Assembly (NCBI GenBank): GCA_012295275.1
Contig: CM022676.1
Location: forward strand, 14,394,185-14,458,184
Direction: 5' to 3'
Source of the DNA: Chrysomallon squamiferum
Lineage: Eukaryota; Mollusca; Gastropoda; Neomphalida; Peltospiridae
DNA: 64,000 bases
Shown here: positions 10,963 to 22,741 of the stretch, in pieces
How positions within the stretch are numbered: the first letter of the stretch is position 1
Layout: each line of letters begins with the position of its first letter
Position numbers and translations under genes: made by a program
Notes under the pieces: model-generated
What the model was told of the DNA's origin: nothing
The model's input: only the letters and a program-made list of their open reading frames with translations
Databases searched by the model: none

Positions 10963-11822
10963 ATGGCTGTTGATGCACATCAGTTTGTTCTCATGACAAG
11001 AAGCGATGTTTTCCATAAGATGTTTACAGGAGAACTTTGTGAAAAAAGTGACATTCTTCTACCAGATGTGGAGCCAGACATGTTCACAGAATTTTTAAAG
11101 TATGTTAACCCATGAAAACACACACAAACACAAACACAAATATATACATACAGACACAAATGTTGATACCAATACAGGTTTGCTAGTAAAATAATTATTT
11201 TCTAATTAATTAATGTCCCATAATTATCTCTTATCTTAAAGTTTTACAGTACATACTTTTTTTTCACAGATATCTTTATACAGATGACGTCGTCCTAACA
11301 GGCGTCAACGTCAGTGGTCTGCTGTATCTGTCGAGTAAGTACATCATCACAACATTTGAAGATCAGTGTGTGCGATATTTGGAGGAGTCGTTGTTGTCAC
11401 AGAATTCATGCGTTGTGCTGGAACAAGCTCACCTGTTTGATAAACGTGATCTAATAAAACAAGCTCTGCTCTACAGTTTGGAAGATGGCAATGAAGTTTT
11501 GAAGTCAGATGAAGTCACCGATCTTTGTCACGAGTGTCTGGTTGAGATCGTACGATCAGACGAACTGACAGCAGACGAGAAAAATGTTTTTGAAGCCGCT
11601 GTGAAGTGGGCTGACAGCGCGTGCAGGAAGCAAGGGAAGACGACGAGTGAAAAAAACATGCGCGAAGCACTGGGAGAGGTCGTGAAGCACGTGCGTTATC
11701 CATTACTCGATCAGACGTATTTTGTAAAACACGTGACACCCACTCACATACTTAGACAGAAGCATTCAAGATTACAAAATATTTTCTTTGTCCAGATTAA
11801 GATATTTCACCTTTTAACTTAA
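10963..11822 (+). CDS. BTB-BACK protein, truncated copy A (two exons)
   Basis: Exons 10963-11099 and 11270-11822 join in frame (AA|A) into about 229 residues. Exon 1 gives the later half of a BTB domain (VDAHQFVLMTRSDVFHKMF, ELCEKSDILLPDVEPDMF). Exon 2 begins YLYTDDVVLTGVNVSGLLYL, finishing the BTB, and continues into a complete BACK domain (VVLEQAHLFDKRDL ... DELTADEKNVFEAAVKWADS ... VRYPLLDQTYF). This is the layout of BTBD1/2/3/6-type proteins, Cullin-3 substrate adaptors in known cases. The usual start (10851) is separated from this frame by indels: one T lost near 10874 and a further shift around 10955-10965. The frame also stops before the PHR domain. The product, if any, lacks the first ~30 BTB residues and the PHR. 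Confidence 0.6.
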
Positions 11823-12240
11823 ACATAAGAATTGCAGTGATTTGTAAAACACAGGTGACATTTGACCTGTTTCGTGGAATATATGGCTTGGGTCACTTGA
11901 CATTTCTGGTGTCAACAAAAACGCTTTACTTCGCAGATATCAGTTGTACGGTCACCGTCAACCACGAAACTACGACGTCAGTGCCTTCGTTACTGACACA
12001 AGAACAGACGAAATACTGGACGGGTCTACACTGACACAGAAATATGAACACGTGTCTGACGTGTATGACGTCGTGTTCAGACGTCCAGGGAAGATTACTA
12101 AAGACACTGAGTTCAACTTATTTGTTAATGTTAAGGGAGGAGACACATGGTGTGGAGTTGAAGGTAAATCAGAAATTATTGTAGACTCTTTTGTTTGTAG
12201 ATTTGTGAGTCACGGACAAATACGAACTTTGTTATTTTTC
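11823..12240 (+). pseudogene. Decayed PHR domain of BTB copy A
   Basis: Downstream of the stop at 11820-11822 the sequence still aligns with the PHR part of the intact gene at 47456-48472, but in shifted frames. One piece reads QVTFDLFRGIYGLGHLTF; another reads NYDVSAFVTDTRTDEILDG ... VYDVVFRRPGKIT ... NLFVNVKGGDTWCG. At least one indel lies near 11950. (TTTA)n follows at 12262-12290. Confidence 0.7.
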
Positions 12241-12349
12241 ATTTCATTTCATTTTAGTTTAGTTTATTTATTTATTTATTTATTTTTGGATGTCATTTAA
12301 AAAATTATCTTAGTTTATTTTTTGATACAAAAATGTTTGTTTGCCCATT

Positions 12350-12477
12350 TATGAATATTTCCATGTACAGGACACAGCTATGTATAAATATAGCAAACTG
12401 ATCAGTGCAGTGTGATGTGCTGTATCAGAACTGCAACCTGTATACGAAAATAGTTTAAGATAATATTTAGTATTAAG

Positions 12478-12510
<33 letters not shown>

Positions 12511-12858
12511 CTGTAAGAATTTTAACAGTTCTATATTTGAACAATTTTTGTTTTCCTTTCTCTCCACATTCCATATTATCATTGTTTTTGTTTGTTTGTA
12601 GTGAAAACATGGCGACCTCAGCTGCAATCTCAAGTTGGCAGACAGGGAAGAAATTAACTGAATGTATTGAACACGTTTTTCATACAAGAACAGAAATTAG
12701 ATTTCTAGTGGAGAACATAAAACAGCAGTTGATGCACATCAGTTTATTTTCATGACAAGAAGCGATGTTTTCCATAAGATGTTTACAGGAGAACTTTGTG
12801 AACAAAGTGACATTCTTCTACCAGATTTGGAACCAGACATGTTCACTGAATTTTTAAT
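12350..12858 (+). pseudogene. BTB copy A': single decayed BTB exon
   Basis: This repeats the 5' flank and first exon of copy A (10600-11099). ATG at 12609 reads MATSAAISSWQTGKKLTECI then EHVFHTRTEIRFLVEN before the frame breaks; VDAHQFIFMTRSDVFHKMF resumes in another frame and ends at FTEFLM next to a GTATGC site. No second exon follows, so the duplication stopped here or the rest was lost. The flank contains one 46-bp unit and a (TTA)n tract at 12482-12510. Confidence 0.75.
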
Positions 12859-13795
12859 GTATGCCAAACAAAACCCAGTAAAGCTATTGTTCCAGAGGCG
12901 ATAATTAATTCCCCTTCAAAACCGAATTCACATCTTTTTGCAAATTTAAGCAGACCAAATCACCAACCATATAACAAGTTACATTTTACAGGCAGAAGAT
13001 ATAAAACATTCTTATGTCAGAAACTGATATGATAATATTTATGTATATTCGTACCTAACTAAACTCTTACATAGACATAATATAAACACAAATGCAGTTT
13101 ATCCATGATTTGACGTATGATCTTTTTATTTTTTTATTTTATTAATTTAACTTGTAGAAGAGTTAATACATACATAACTCAGTTGTTCATTTTGTATTTT
13201 TAATACTTAAGTTACTATTACTACTACTTTTTATTATTAATGATAATATTAATACAGTTTATTATTACCACTACTATAATTATTGCTACTATTAAATGAA
13301 AATAAGTACCATTATTAATATTATTATATATTTCAACCACTTTTACCATTAAAAATACTGTAACTATTAATATTACTACTACCACTATTTTAATTATTCT
13401 ACTTGTCAAATGTCACCATTATTCATATTGTTTTTATATGTTGTTCGTTCCTGTTTACTATTTATAGATTTACTTTTTACAGTTTTATTGCAACATATTG
13501 CAAAATTTTTTTTGTGACGATTCTGTTTTTATTTTATCATCATCATTATAAAATTATTATCATCAGCAAAATAATTTTTATCATTATTTTTATTTTATCA
13601 TCTATTATCATTATTATTATTATTATTAGAAGTAGAAGTAGTAGTAGTAGTAGTTGTTGTTGGTGATGGTGGTGGATGTGGTATTGTCCTCGTTGCTGTT
13701 GTATATAAAGTTTTTCAGTTTTTGTTTTCACTATTTAACCTGTCTTCAAAAACAATCTAATTTTCCCCAGTACGGCTGCCAATTAAAAGAGGAAG
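12859..13795. repeat. AT-rich stretch with triplet repeats
   Basis: TAT/TTA and ATC triplets are frequent, notably 13200-13330, 13540-13630 and a TAG/TGG run at 13625-13680. Apparent open frames rich in Ile, Tyr or Ser are repeat translations. No gene seen. Confidence 0.7.
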
Positions 13796-14055
13796 ATTTT
13801 ATTGATGTAGACTGAGATAGTTTGTGTAATCAAACTGACTGAATGTTATTTGTCTGAGGGAAGATAACAGAGAAAGACAAAGACAAAATGGAGGAATAAA
13901 GAAAATTAAATCATATTGTTTTTATGTTATGGTAATTTTAGAAACCAAGTTAATAAGAAACTTCCAGAAGGAATTCATTAATAATGTACACTTAGATGAA
14001 TGAATAATCATATCAATAATTAATAAATGAATGTGTGAATAAATAATAACTAAAA
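13796..14055. repeat. Third copy of the IgSF 3'-flank sequence (3866-4135)
   Basis: The stretch with GTGTAATCAAACTGACTGAA, GGAATAAAGAAAATTAAAT and ATCATATCAATAATTAATAA matches 3866-4135 with small differences. The tail exon that lies 320 bases further on in that copy is not present here, so this is a bare fragment of the duplicated block. Confidence 0.7.
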
Positions 14056-15651
14056 CTCAATCTGAAGAAATTAATATATATGGATGGAACCTCGTTAGTG
14101 CCTCTTTGCCAGACTTGTTTTTAGGTGTAATTTTATTTTCTGTGTAGTGAATTATATAATATTCACAAAATCCTTATTTTTATATGCCCATTTAAGACAG
14201 AATGTCTGCCATTGACTGATCTAGTGAATATGAAGGGGAACATGGTTACAGACATATATTTATTAAATAGTATAACAAATAATATATAAAAATCCTAATG
14301 AAACAGTATTCAGTATTTAAACTTAGTGTGTGAATAAAGAATTATTAAACTGTTTCTACATTCTGATGTCAATTTTCATGAAATTTTTGTCACTGAATTG
14401 TTGTTAAGACTTAGGTACTTTTGTTAGTTGTAATTGATTCCTTACTTTATTTATCTGCTGTAATTTATACATGAGCTATATTCATATTCAAACATGGAAT
14501 CAATCAGGGGCAGGCAGACACCAGCCCACCAAACTGTTCACAATTAACAAGACAGCAAAACTGTTCAGATTTGAGAATGTTCTATAAATTTATTAATATT
14601 TCCATAAATTCTTTGTACATATTTTGATAAACTGTTTTTCCTTTATATTTTCTAGAAAATATTTATTACAGAAATTGTTTCCGGCATTTGGAAAAAAATC
14701 TTAAGAGCTTATTTATAAATCATTTAATTTACAGCAGTTTCTTTGAATTTACAACACTATTGTATATAAAACAAACCTAATAATGTTCTTTCAGTCTTTG
14801 TTGAAAGTACTTATTAATTGTTCAAGCTCTTCACAAAGTGAATAAAATATGCAACTGTTTGTAACTGTCTGCCTCTTTGTGTGTATGGGTTTATGCATAA
14901 GGTTCATTAATGTGTATGAAAAATTGGCATCTGATTTTGAATTTCAGCTATCATCTTGACTTGTGTTTCAAGATCTACTTCAGTTTGAATCGTTTTATGT
15001 ATTAAAAAGACAGCTCCTTTGCAAATAAACGTGTTCTAAGAAATCTAGGACCTAAAAAAGATATTCAAAACACTGGATTTCTTATTTTACCTGAACGAAC
15101 AGCTGTTTCCTGGACTGAACCCATAGATACATCTTGATATCTGTGAAACATAATAAGAAAAATATACTGGTATCTCATTCAGGTATATTTGGTTTTAGCA
15201 GCATTTCATTAACGAGACAATCACATACTTTGCAGATACATTTATGTTAATGCAGTAATGTAGATATTTTATTGGAGGTTAATATATTTTCAGTCCTGAT
15301 AAAATTTTACAGCAAAATTTACTGTAAACGTAAATAATGATATGATATAGTTCTGCACTTTAGACATATTAGTGTCTATTTCAAACAAGGTCAGCAGGTA
15401 ACATAGTAAAGTTTCTCAGTTTATAAAATAATGGCAATTCCCCTAATTATATAATACAGCTTCTAAATAGCCCATGTACTGCTCTGCTATTTAGTTTTTG
15501 TGTATCCACCCCCATTTTCTGACATTAATTAGGTAACATTTAAGAACTGCAACAATATAAATTATAAACATGATTGTACAAGATAGCTAAATAAATATTA
15601 CCGTAAAATAATAATATACTCAAGACATGAAAAATGTGTAAACAAAGTTAC
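14056..15651 (-). other. No firm gene; one weak mini-exon at 15091-15140
   Basis: Minus-strand 15140-15091 has an acceptor (ttcacag) and donor (CAG|GTAAAA) around 50 nt that in one frame reads YQDVSMGSVQETAVRS. That would be a plausible tyrosine-containing tail piece for the Ig exons upstream, but 50 nt does not keep phase 1-1 and nothing downstream clearly joins. The remainder is AT-rich without coding signal. Confidence 0.3.
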
Positions 15652-15903
15652 CTGAAACAATGACACTGGCAGATCCTGACACTGAAGTGTTAAAAGAAGT
15701 TTTTGAAGTTGCTGAACATGTGTACTCTCCTTGGTCTGACTGTTGAAATGAAAAGATTTGACACAGAGAACCATCAGTGAGATGTTTTGTACCAGTTCGC
15801 CATTCAAATACAACACTGTCTGGATTACTGTCAGCTGTACAGCGTAGTATCACAAGTTCAACTCTGATGTGACTCTCTGATAAAATTCTCACTCTGGGTG
15901 CAT
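15652..15903 (-). CDS. Immunoglobulin domain exon
   Basis: 252 nt, phase 1-1, after acceptor tgtgtag and before CAG|GTAACT. It encodes an Ig fold: Cys in VILRCTADSN, Trp in VVFEWRTGTK, and the F-strand motif DQGEYTCSA. Length and motifs fit an I-set/V-like Ig domain of a membrane receptor. It follows Ig exon 16326-16613 in phase. No membrane exon is found downstream within 7 kb, so the gene may be incomplete or use distant exons. Confidence 0.75.
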
Positions 15904-16325
15904 CTACACACATTGAAATAAAAGTTTAAAAATATAAACTAAGAGGAAACAGAAAACAAAACATAGTTTAGAATGTAAAAAACTTGAATTATTCCACAGA
16001 CAACTATAAACGTGAAGCTAGAATAACAGCTAATATATCCTGAGAAAGTATGTACAATTATCAAATGTACAGATGAATCAGTATGTACATGTTTCTGTTT
16101 AATATTTGTAGGGATGAGATCAGCATATCCAAAGGAAATATCAAATATTACTTCAACTATCTTTATAAATAATTTTAACATTATTTACTTACTTATTTAA
16201 TTAATGTGAAAGTCATAATGAACAACCAATAAATGAAATAAACAAACAATCAAACATACATTATAAATAAATAAATAAATAAATAAATACAAAAAAATTA
16301 AAACAAAATTTAGTTAACAACTTAC

Positions 16326-16613
16326 AATATACACTGATGTGAAGAGAATTGGATTCAGGTCTTTGTTGTCCAGTTCTGTCTGTGAATTCATTCCCAGCTG
16401 AACATTTGTAGCAGACTCCATTGTCTTCCTTTGTAGGTGTCAGTGACAAGTTAAATCCTGTCTGTTGAATGTCAGATCCATTTCTAATCCAGTAAAACTG
16501 AGCTGCAGGATTTCCTTTACTGCTGTCAGGTAAAGAACAAATCAAAGAGCCTCCTGTGTTTTCTAGCCATTGCTGTTAAGGATCTGATGAAAGTGTTGGT
16601 TTGTTTGGAGGAT
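16326..16613 (-). pseudogene. Immunoglobulin domain exon with premature stop
   Basis: 288 nt, phase 1-1, acceptor aaatag and donor ATT|GTAAGT. The translation DPPNKPTLSSDP-stop-QQWLENTGGS continues with Cys in GSLICSLPD, Trp in FYWIRNGSD and the Cys of VCYKCSAGN, a normal Ig layout. TAA on the minus strand at 16576-16578 interrupts it 12 codons into the exon. A splice site could in theory bypass it, but the simplest reading is a damaged domain. Together with 15652-15903 it forms a two-Ig ectodomain. Confidence 0.65.
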
Positions 16614-19157
16614 CTATTTAATATATATATACACATATGTATGTATTAAGGGTCAAGTGGAAAGACTACAAACTTCTAATCTTTCTTTGAGTTTCCCATG
16701 GATCTTCTTAACCATGTTTGATGAAAAATTCAAACTGTGATATATCCTGAACCACTGGATAATAAATAAATATTGTGAACGTTAGCAGATATTGGCTGAA
16801 CTGTATGCTTCTGACAATATGTGGTAAAGGAAAGTTCAGTAAATATGTCAAGCCTATATTTTGTTGCAATTTCAACATTTTTTATCCAAAATAAAATATC
16901 AATAATCATCGACAATTCATATATACAACGTATGCATTATGAAACTACTCTAAACCAAAAGTGTTTGTGTTTCCAGATTTTTGAAAACACCAAATTTTGA
17001 ATATTGTTCTTAATGATGAACCAGTATTTTGATATCCATTTTTGAAAACACCAAATTTTGAATATTGTTCTTAATGATGAACCAGTCACATTTTAGATTT
17101 AATACTTGAAGTACTGATACAGAAGTTTACATATTCTAAGAGTTATTTGAATGAATAGTATACTACCAATTTACAAACATAACTTGAAAATCCATAACTT
17201 GTAAAATTATGTCTAATGAGATCATTTATTATGTTTCGGAATATCACTGGATATGCAAAGGAGAACCATGACAACTAATTTCTGATTTTTTTTTAATTCA
17301 TAGGCAAATTGAAATGATTAATACAGTTAACAGACAGCATTTCACAAGGAAAGCCCAACCCTAAATCACTGTAAAATACATCTAATGGTACAGAAGTGAA
17401 CTGATTTGCCAACAAGAAATTAAACCATTTCTTTTCTTCTGCAATACATCCTAGTATGTATTACATTTCAAATATCTTAAGTAAACCTAAATCATCAAAA
17501 CAATCTGATCTTTATTGTATACACCAAAGAATGGTTAAAACATTAAAAGTCAATTAATATGCTCCTGATTTTATAAAAAATACAAACCTGAATAGTCAAA
17601 GAAAACAGATTTTAATTCTAACTGCAGTTTGGATAATTCTATAGAATATTTAAATTTGATAAATAAATGGAGTCAGTGTCATATTACTGATTTCAGCTTA
17701 GTTTACTTACATGCCAGTTTTGGTGTAAAGATAATTTCTTTTGATGCAACAGTATTTTGTGTTTATTATTGTTGTTTTCTTTTTAAAGTCGTGACATAAT
17801 ATTAATTTAACAATTAAGTTTATTTTGCTAATAGCATTTACCTAAAACGTCAGTGGGAAATTTTATATTTGGTTTACGTGGCACCAAATACAATATTTCA
17901 TTTTCTCAGTTAGTTCATAAGAAACAGAAGTTTGATGATGTGAAAATATGACAGGGTGCAGTCACATTATGTACGATCTACCCAACACGAAATGATAACA
18001 TTTTAAATCGGTGCTGGATCCAAAAAGGTTTCTGGCATAGGAGTCTACAAACATTTTTATTCATACTGAATTGTGTTATTTGAAATAATTGTTATACAAA
18101 ATACAGCAGTAAGTAATACTGTATGCTGGGCTTAGTCTCTTACTTTTCACTATACTATTGAACTATATAACGTGCAGCAGTCAGTGCTTGACGCTTTTCT
18201 GTCTAACATTTTAAAAAGCCTTCAGTTTGCAGTTATACTCATTTGACATTAAACTCATGGAAAAACACTTTAATAGTGGTGGGTAACATAGTTGGGGGAG
18301 TTGCTATATCTTCCATATAATCTCCACCAACCTCCTAACATAATTTCCAGTTATAATTTTAAATCAGTAATTACTTTTGTTAACATTTTGTATGCATAGA
18401 TATATATGTGCATGCATGTGCATACACTCACAACCAACACCATGACATACACAAACATAAAAAATACATTACATATATAAATTAAAACCCACACAAATAC
18501 ACCATACAGATTCCACCCTTCCATCAGAAATGATGGAAGTACCGTTGTTAAACATTTGTACAATGAACGTTATTATATTATTATTATTAAGGTTGTTATA
18601 ATGACAAAGCAGTATTTGTCAGTGTTTTATTTTTAGTTTAGTTTCTACTTCCTTGATTACTTTAGATAGTATTAGAAAAATGAAAAAAAAAAAAAAAAAA
18701 TTGTTCTAAGTTCTGAGTTAAATTATTAAAACATTAAAAGATAAAAATGTTCAGGTAGCAGAAAAAACACAACTAAAAAATGTTAACTGACAAGAATCAG
18801 CTTTGTTTTGCATCATCAGTATCATCAGATCTGATCTCAGTTTTCCACTACTCAAAACTAACCGACAAAAATGATGACTGATTTGACATATGTAGGACAT
18901 TTTAATTGATATTTTTGTTTCAGATGACAATACATTTTTTTGAAATTTAATTTTCACTTAGCATTAACATTTGCCTTCTCATTTTAACAGGAATTTAGCT
19001 TCCAATCAACAAACTAAATTACAAGCCTTGGATGGCTTAACAAAATTATTTAACTGAGAAGTATCATTTAAAATTTATAATTTTAATCTATTTGCTAACT
19101 GAAAATAAGTTTAAAAGATTGATGTTCATCAGTCTCTGATCAAAAGTAACTGACATT
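16614..19157. other. AT-rich intron or intergenic stretch
   Basis: No coding signal is seen on either strand. A short direct duplication, about 57 bases apart, occurs at 16979-17084 (TTTTTGAAAACACCAAATTT appears twice). A-runs lie at 18682-18699. It lies between a tail exon (19158-19321) and an Ig exon (16613) on the minus strand. Confidence 0.6.
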
Positions 19158-19321
19158 TTAAAGTTTCTGATTTTCTGTTGTGTCTGATTCTTTAGATTTT
19201 TCTTCTCTCTGGTTATCATCATTTCCTTCTTCTGGATCCTCTCTCTTTTCCCTGCTCCTTTTTCGATTTCTTTTTCTTCAGCTTTTCAGTGTCTGTTATA
19301 CTTTTTTCAAGTGGTGGCAGC
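19158..19321 (-). CDS. Cytoplasmic tail exon B, frameshifted
   Basis: After an acceptor (ccatgcag) the frame required by exon 19564-19597 reads LPPLEKSITDTEKLKKKKSK then KEQGKERG and soon stops. A neighbouring frame opens as EDPEEGNDDNQREEKSKESD TTENQKL-stop (TAA 19158-19160). The exon length (164 nt) shows the net one-base shift. Charged composition and position after membrane exon 20372-20473 fit a cytoplasmic tail. The shift falls in an A-rich stretch, so a homopolymer sequencing error is as likely as real decay. Confidence 0.5.
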
Positions 19322-19563
19322 CTGCATGGTGTTTTCATCACAAACAAAAGAAAGACAAAATAAAGTGTATCTATGTGTATTTGTTAGCATCTGTTTAATC
19401 TGTCTGTCTGTTTGTGTGTGTTTGGTGTGTTTGTGTGTCATGGTATATCTGTGTGTGTTTGGTGTGTCTGTGTGTCATGGTATATCTGTGTGTGTTTGGT
19501 ATGTCTGTGTGTGTGTGTGTGTGTGTATGTTTCAATTATACATTTAGTCACACACACACTTAC

Positions 19564-19597
19564 CCATCTGATTGTTGTCCTGCAAGATTCCATGAAT
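19564..19597 (-). CDS. Short juxtamembrane exon (tail B)
   Basis: 34 nt between tttcag and G|GTAAGT. With a phase 1 entry it reads DSWNLAGQQSDG and leaves phase 2, which is exactly what tail exon 19158-19321 needs (GG|G). Similar short polar pieces follow the membrane exon in the plus-strand paralogue. Confidence 0.5.
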
Positions 19598-20371
19598 CTG
19601 AAAAGTGAAAACTGAAAAGGATTAACAAAATTCTAATATTTAAAGTACTTTAAAATAAATTAAATTAAATAAAACTATTAAAATGAATTTAAACTTGAAA
19701 ATGTTTCCAGGTTTCACTGATTTAACTTATAAACATTTCTAAATTAAGTACGTTAGGTTTACAGGGCAGCTGTTTCCTCTTTTTAAATTTGTTTTTATGT
19801 AAACATATTTTTTGAAACAAACAGATCAACTTACCTAGATATATTATAATTCAAAAAAATTAAAAAAGATAACAAAAACTTAACTATTAAAATACATATC
19901 ACATATGTGAATTTTTAAGTCTAATTAAATTAGTTTAAGAAGTTTTGAAATGTGAATCACTAATACAAAGTAATCAAAGCAGATGTATAAATATGAAATT
20001 AATATTTGACTTATGCATGATACAAATCAATAATTAAAAAAAGAAGCTCAATTTAAAATATAAAAACAAAAATCTACACCCATTCTCAAAACTTTGTCTC
20101 AAGATTAACACACACATTTATATTAAAATAGCTTGAAAAGGATAAAAAAAAATCAAAAAGTATTAATATTCGTTTTATTTTGTATTTAAAAAATACATTT
20201 ACTATTTCATATTTCATCATCATCATAATAGTTCATTCTTTTTATTCATTTATTTGATTTTCTTGTCAAACTGAAGAAACTGCTTAAAGAAGATTTTGTT
20301 TCTTTTCGATTAACATTATGTTGAACATGTAAAGTCTGCATCTAAAGCTTGGATCAGTGAGAACAACCTAC

Positions 20372-20473
20372 CTCTCCATAACAGTACAACAATGACAACC
20401 ACTGCTCCACACAGCAGAGACAAAGCACAGAAAGCTACCCCTACCACATAAGCATCACTTTTACACGAACTGC
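20372..20473 (-). CDS. Transmembrane exon of IgSF-type gene (second)
   Basis: 102 nt, phase 1-1, with acceptor atttcag and donor GAGAG|GTAGG. It encodes SSCKSDAYVVGVAFCALSLL then CGAVVVIVVLLWR: a single hydrophobic helix of about 23 residues followed by basic residues. It joins in phase to 19564-19597 and can be entered from 21326-21427, from the stalk exons, or from the signal-peptide exon 20947-21043. Confidence 0.65.
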
Positions 20474-20946
20474 CTGAAATGAACACAATTACGAAATCAA
20501 CACAATTGTGAAATCAACACAATTATGAAATCAACACAATTATGAAATCAACACTATTATGCTGTTACACTGTTTAACTTAACTAGTATTATGTGATATT
20601 CAAATACATTATGTTACACTTTAAATTAACAACAACTGTGATATTTAAATACAAATATGTTACACAGTTTAAATTAATTAAAACTTATATTCAAATACAA
20701 CTGTTACACTGTTTAAATTAATTAGAGCTGTGAGATTCAAATACATATATGTTACAGTCTTTAAATTAACTAGAACTGTGACATTTAAATACAAATTTGT
20801 TAAAGTTTAAATTAACTAGAACTGTGATATTCAAACCAGAAACCATTCACTGTGAAATATTACTGTGGAACTGATAAGGACAGACATTCTAACATTTAGT
20901 TCAAACCTAATCTGCAGTATAGGTAAGGCAATATGTGTTTACTTAC

Positions 20947-21043
20947 ATGTACGTTCATTACTAAGACAGCCCACAGAAATCAGCCCAAGAACAATTTGTA
21001 TGAAACCAAAACCACAAGAACAATCCATTGTTTTTAAAATTTT
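20947..21043 (-). CDS. Signal-peptide exon inside the receptor locus
   Basis: After acceptor tttcag, a short leader precedes ATG at 21028 in a good context (AACAATGG). The exon reads MDCSCGFGFIQIVLGLISVG CLSNERT and ends phase 1 at ACAT|GTAAGT. The hydrophobic core and Cys/Ser end fit a signal peptide. Downstream partners in phase are membrane exon 20473 (giving a receptor without ectodomain) or Ig exon 16613. If it is used, it marks the start of a new gene or an internal promoter. Confidence 0.5.
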
Positions 21044-21325
21044 CTGAAACAGATATAAAATGTGTACACCACTAATATATCATTGTTTAGTTATTTCACT
21101 TCTACATTAAATAGTTTATCTCCAAAAGACTTGAAAAATAATAATAATAAATAAATAAATAATTAAATTTGATTAACTGATATTGTATTTTCAAGTAGTT
21201 TTAAAGGCAGCCAAACCTATATTATGTAAGTTACATAAATTAAAAAAAAAATAAAAACTGTCTTAATGAAACTGTTTTGTAACCAGTCACTTGGCTTTAT
21301 GAAATGTTTTTAAAATTATACTTAC

Positions 21326-21427
21326 TCAGGAGGCTCAGACACAGAATTAAGTTGACAACTGTAACAATCATCCAGACAGCCTGCGCCACACTCAGAACCA
21401 CTGTACAGTCACATTCACAGACTTCAG
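21326..21427 (-). CDS. Transmembrane exon of IgSF-type gene (first)
   Basis: 102 nt, phase 1-1, acceptor ttttcag and donor CTGA|GTAAG. It encodes AEVCECDCTVVLSVAQAVWM then IVTVVNLILCLSLL: a Cys-rich neck followed by one hydrophobic segment. It has the same length and phases as 20372-20473, so the two could be mutually exclusive alternatives, or consecutive segments. Confidence 0.55.
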
Positions 21428-22708
21428 CTGAAAATAAAACATTAAAACATCTGCTATAAAATAAAAGTGTAGTTTAATTCTTGTTTGTACAGAACCGAAC
21501 AAGGTTTTACATTTTCAACCAGTTCTGTAATCTGACAGACTGTGAACTAACTGATGTGCCTGACAGAGAGATTATCTGCAACAGAGATGCAGTTTTAGGT
21601 GGCGATAAAAAAGAAAATTTGAAAACACAACATTAATCAATCTGACTGTATTTTCATGCAATGAAGAAGTTGAAATAAAAATCAAACAAATGGGCTGTGA
21701 ATGTTTTGTATTTAGCTACCAACACCTTACATGCAAAACATACACAAAGTAAAACATATCTCACATCAGGAAACAAACTGAGCAATCTGAGTGAATGCTG
21801 CCTGCAGTATCTGGAACAAATAAAAAGACTTTTTGTGTTATTTAACTGTGTAGTAATACTGCTTTAAACTGTGACAAATATCAACTTTACTCCATAAACA
21901 AGTCACACATCTAGAATGAAAACTATTTGTGCAACAAAAGCTGATAAGAAAAATTTATAAAATATCTTAATATAGGATTTAAAATGAGCACCTGAGAAAA
22001 AACAAAATACATTCTTTACATCAAATAAGATTTTAAAAGTTCCACTATTTAAATTTCCAACAATTCTTTTACACTGCTGCTTGAAACATTACAAAAATCT
22101 TGGAACACTTTTGTATAACTATTGTATAATGAAATGTGACTTTCGATGGCCAAATTGTGTCAAATAGATGTCCAAATGTTATCTGCATCCCTCATAGCAA
22201 GCCAGCTTAATTATTCTCAGATACACTTTGCAGTTAGTAATATTAACAAATATCAAAAATTACAATTTTAATATTTAATGTAATCACACAAAACATTTGA
22301 TGCATGTCTATAATCATAATAATAATTATTATTATGTTAATTTTTGTAGCTTTTTTGTTAAGAGGAATAAAATATGGGGTAAAATGTATAATATACCAAA
22401 ACCAGTCAAAGCAGACTTAATTAAGATAATTATTACATCTATTTATTTCATGATGTTTCAGTATCATTATCAAAGTCCAAAACTGAACTGAAGATTAATT
22501 TTAATTATATTCACCATTATTATTCTATTTAATGTGATCCTTCTAATTACACGATTTCAGTTTTGACTCTGTTTTGTGTGAAACACAAAATGGAACAAAA
22601 CATTGTCACAGAAAAAAATTCTAAATACAGTTTATTACTTAAATAATTACAAGCTTGTTAAAGGAAGGAGTGGAGTACACACATGTATATATGTATACAA
22701 ACACTTAC

Positions 22709-22741
22709 TGACTGACTGTGTTGTTTCTGCTGTTGTAAATT
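22709..22741 (-). CDS. Thr-rich stalk mini-exon 2
   Basis: 33 nt, phase 1-1, flanked by AG and GTAAGT. It encodes EFTTAETTQSV. It is a duplicate of 23724-23756 (ELTTTETTPSS). Thr/Ser-rich pieces before a membrane exon are typical of O-glycosylated stalks. Confidence 0.5.

Noticed and set aside
14935-15025. Minus-strand frame HKTIQTEVDLETQVKMIAEI
   Set aside because: Protein-like composition but no acceptor at its start and no link to the Ig exons upstream.
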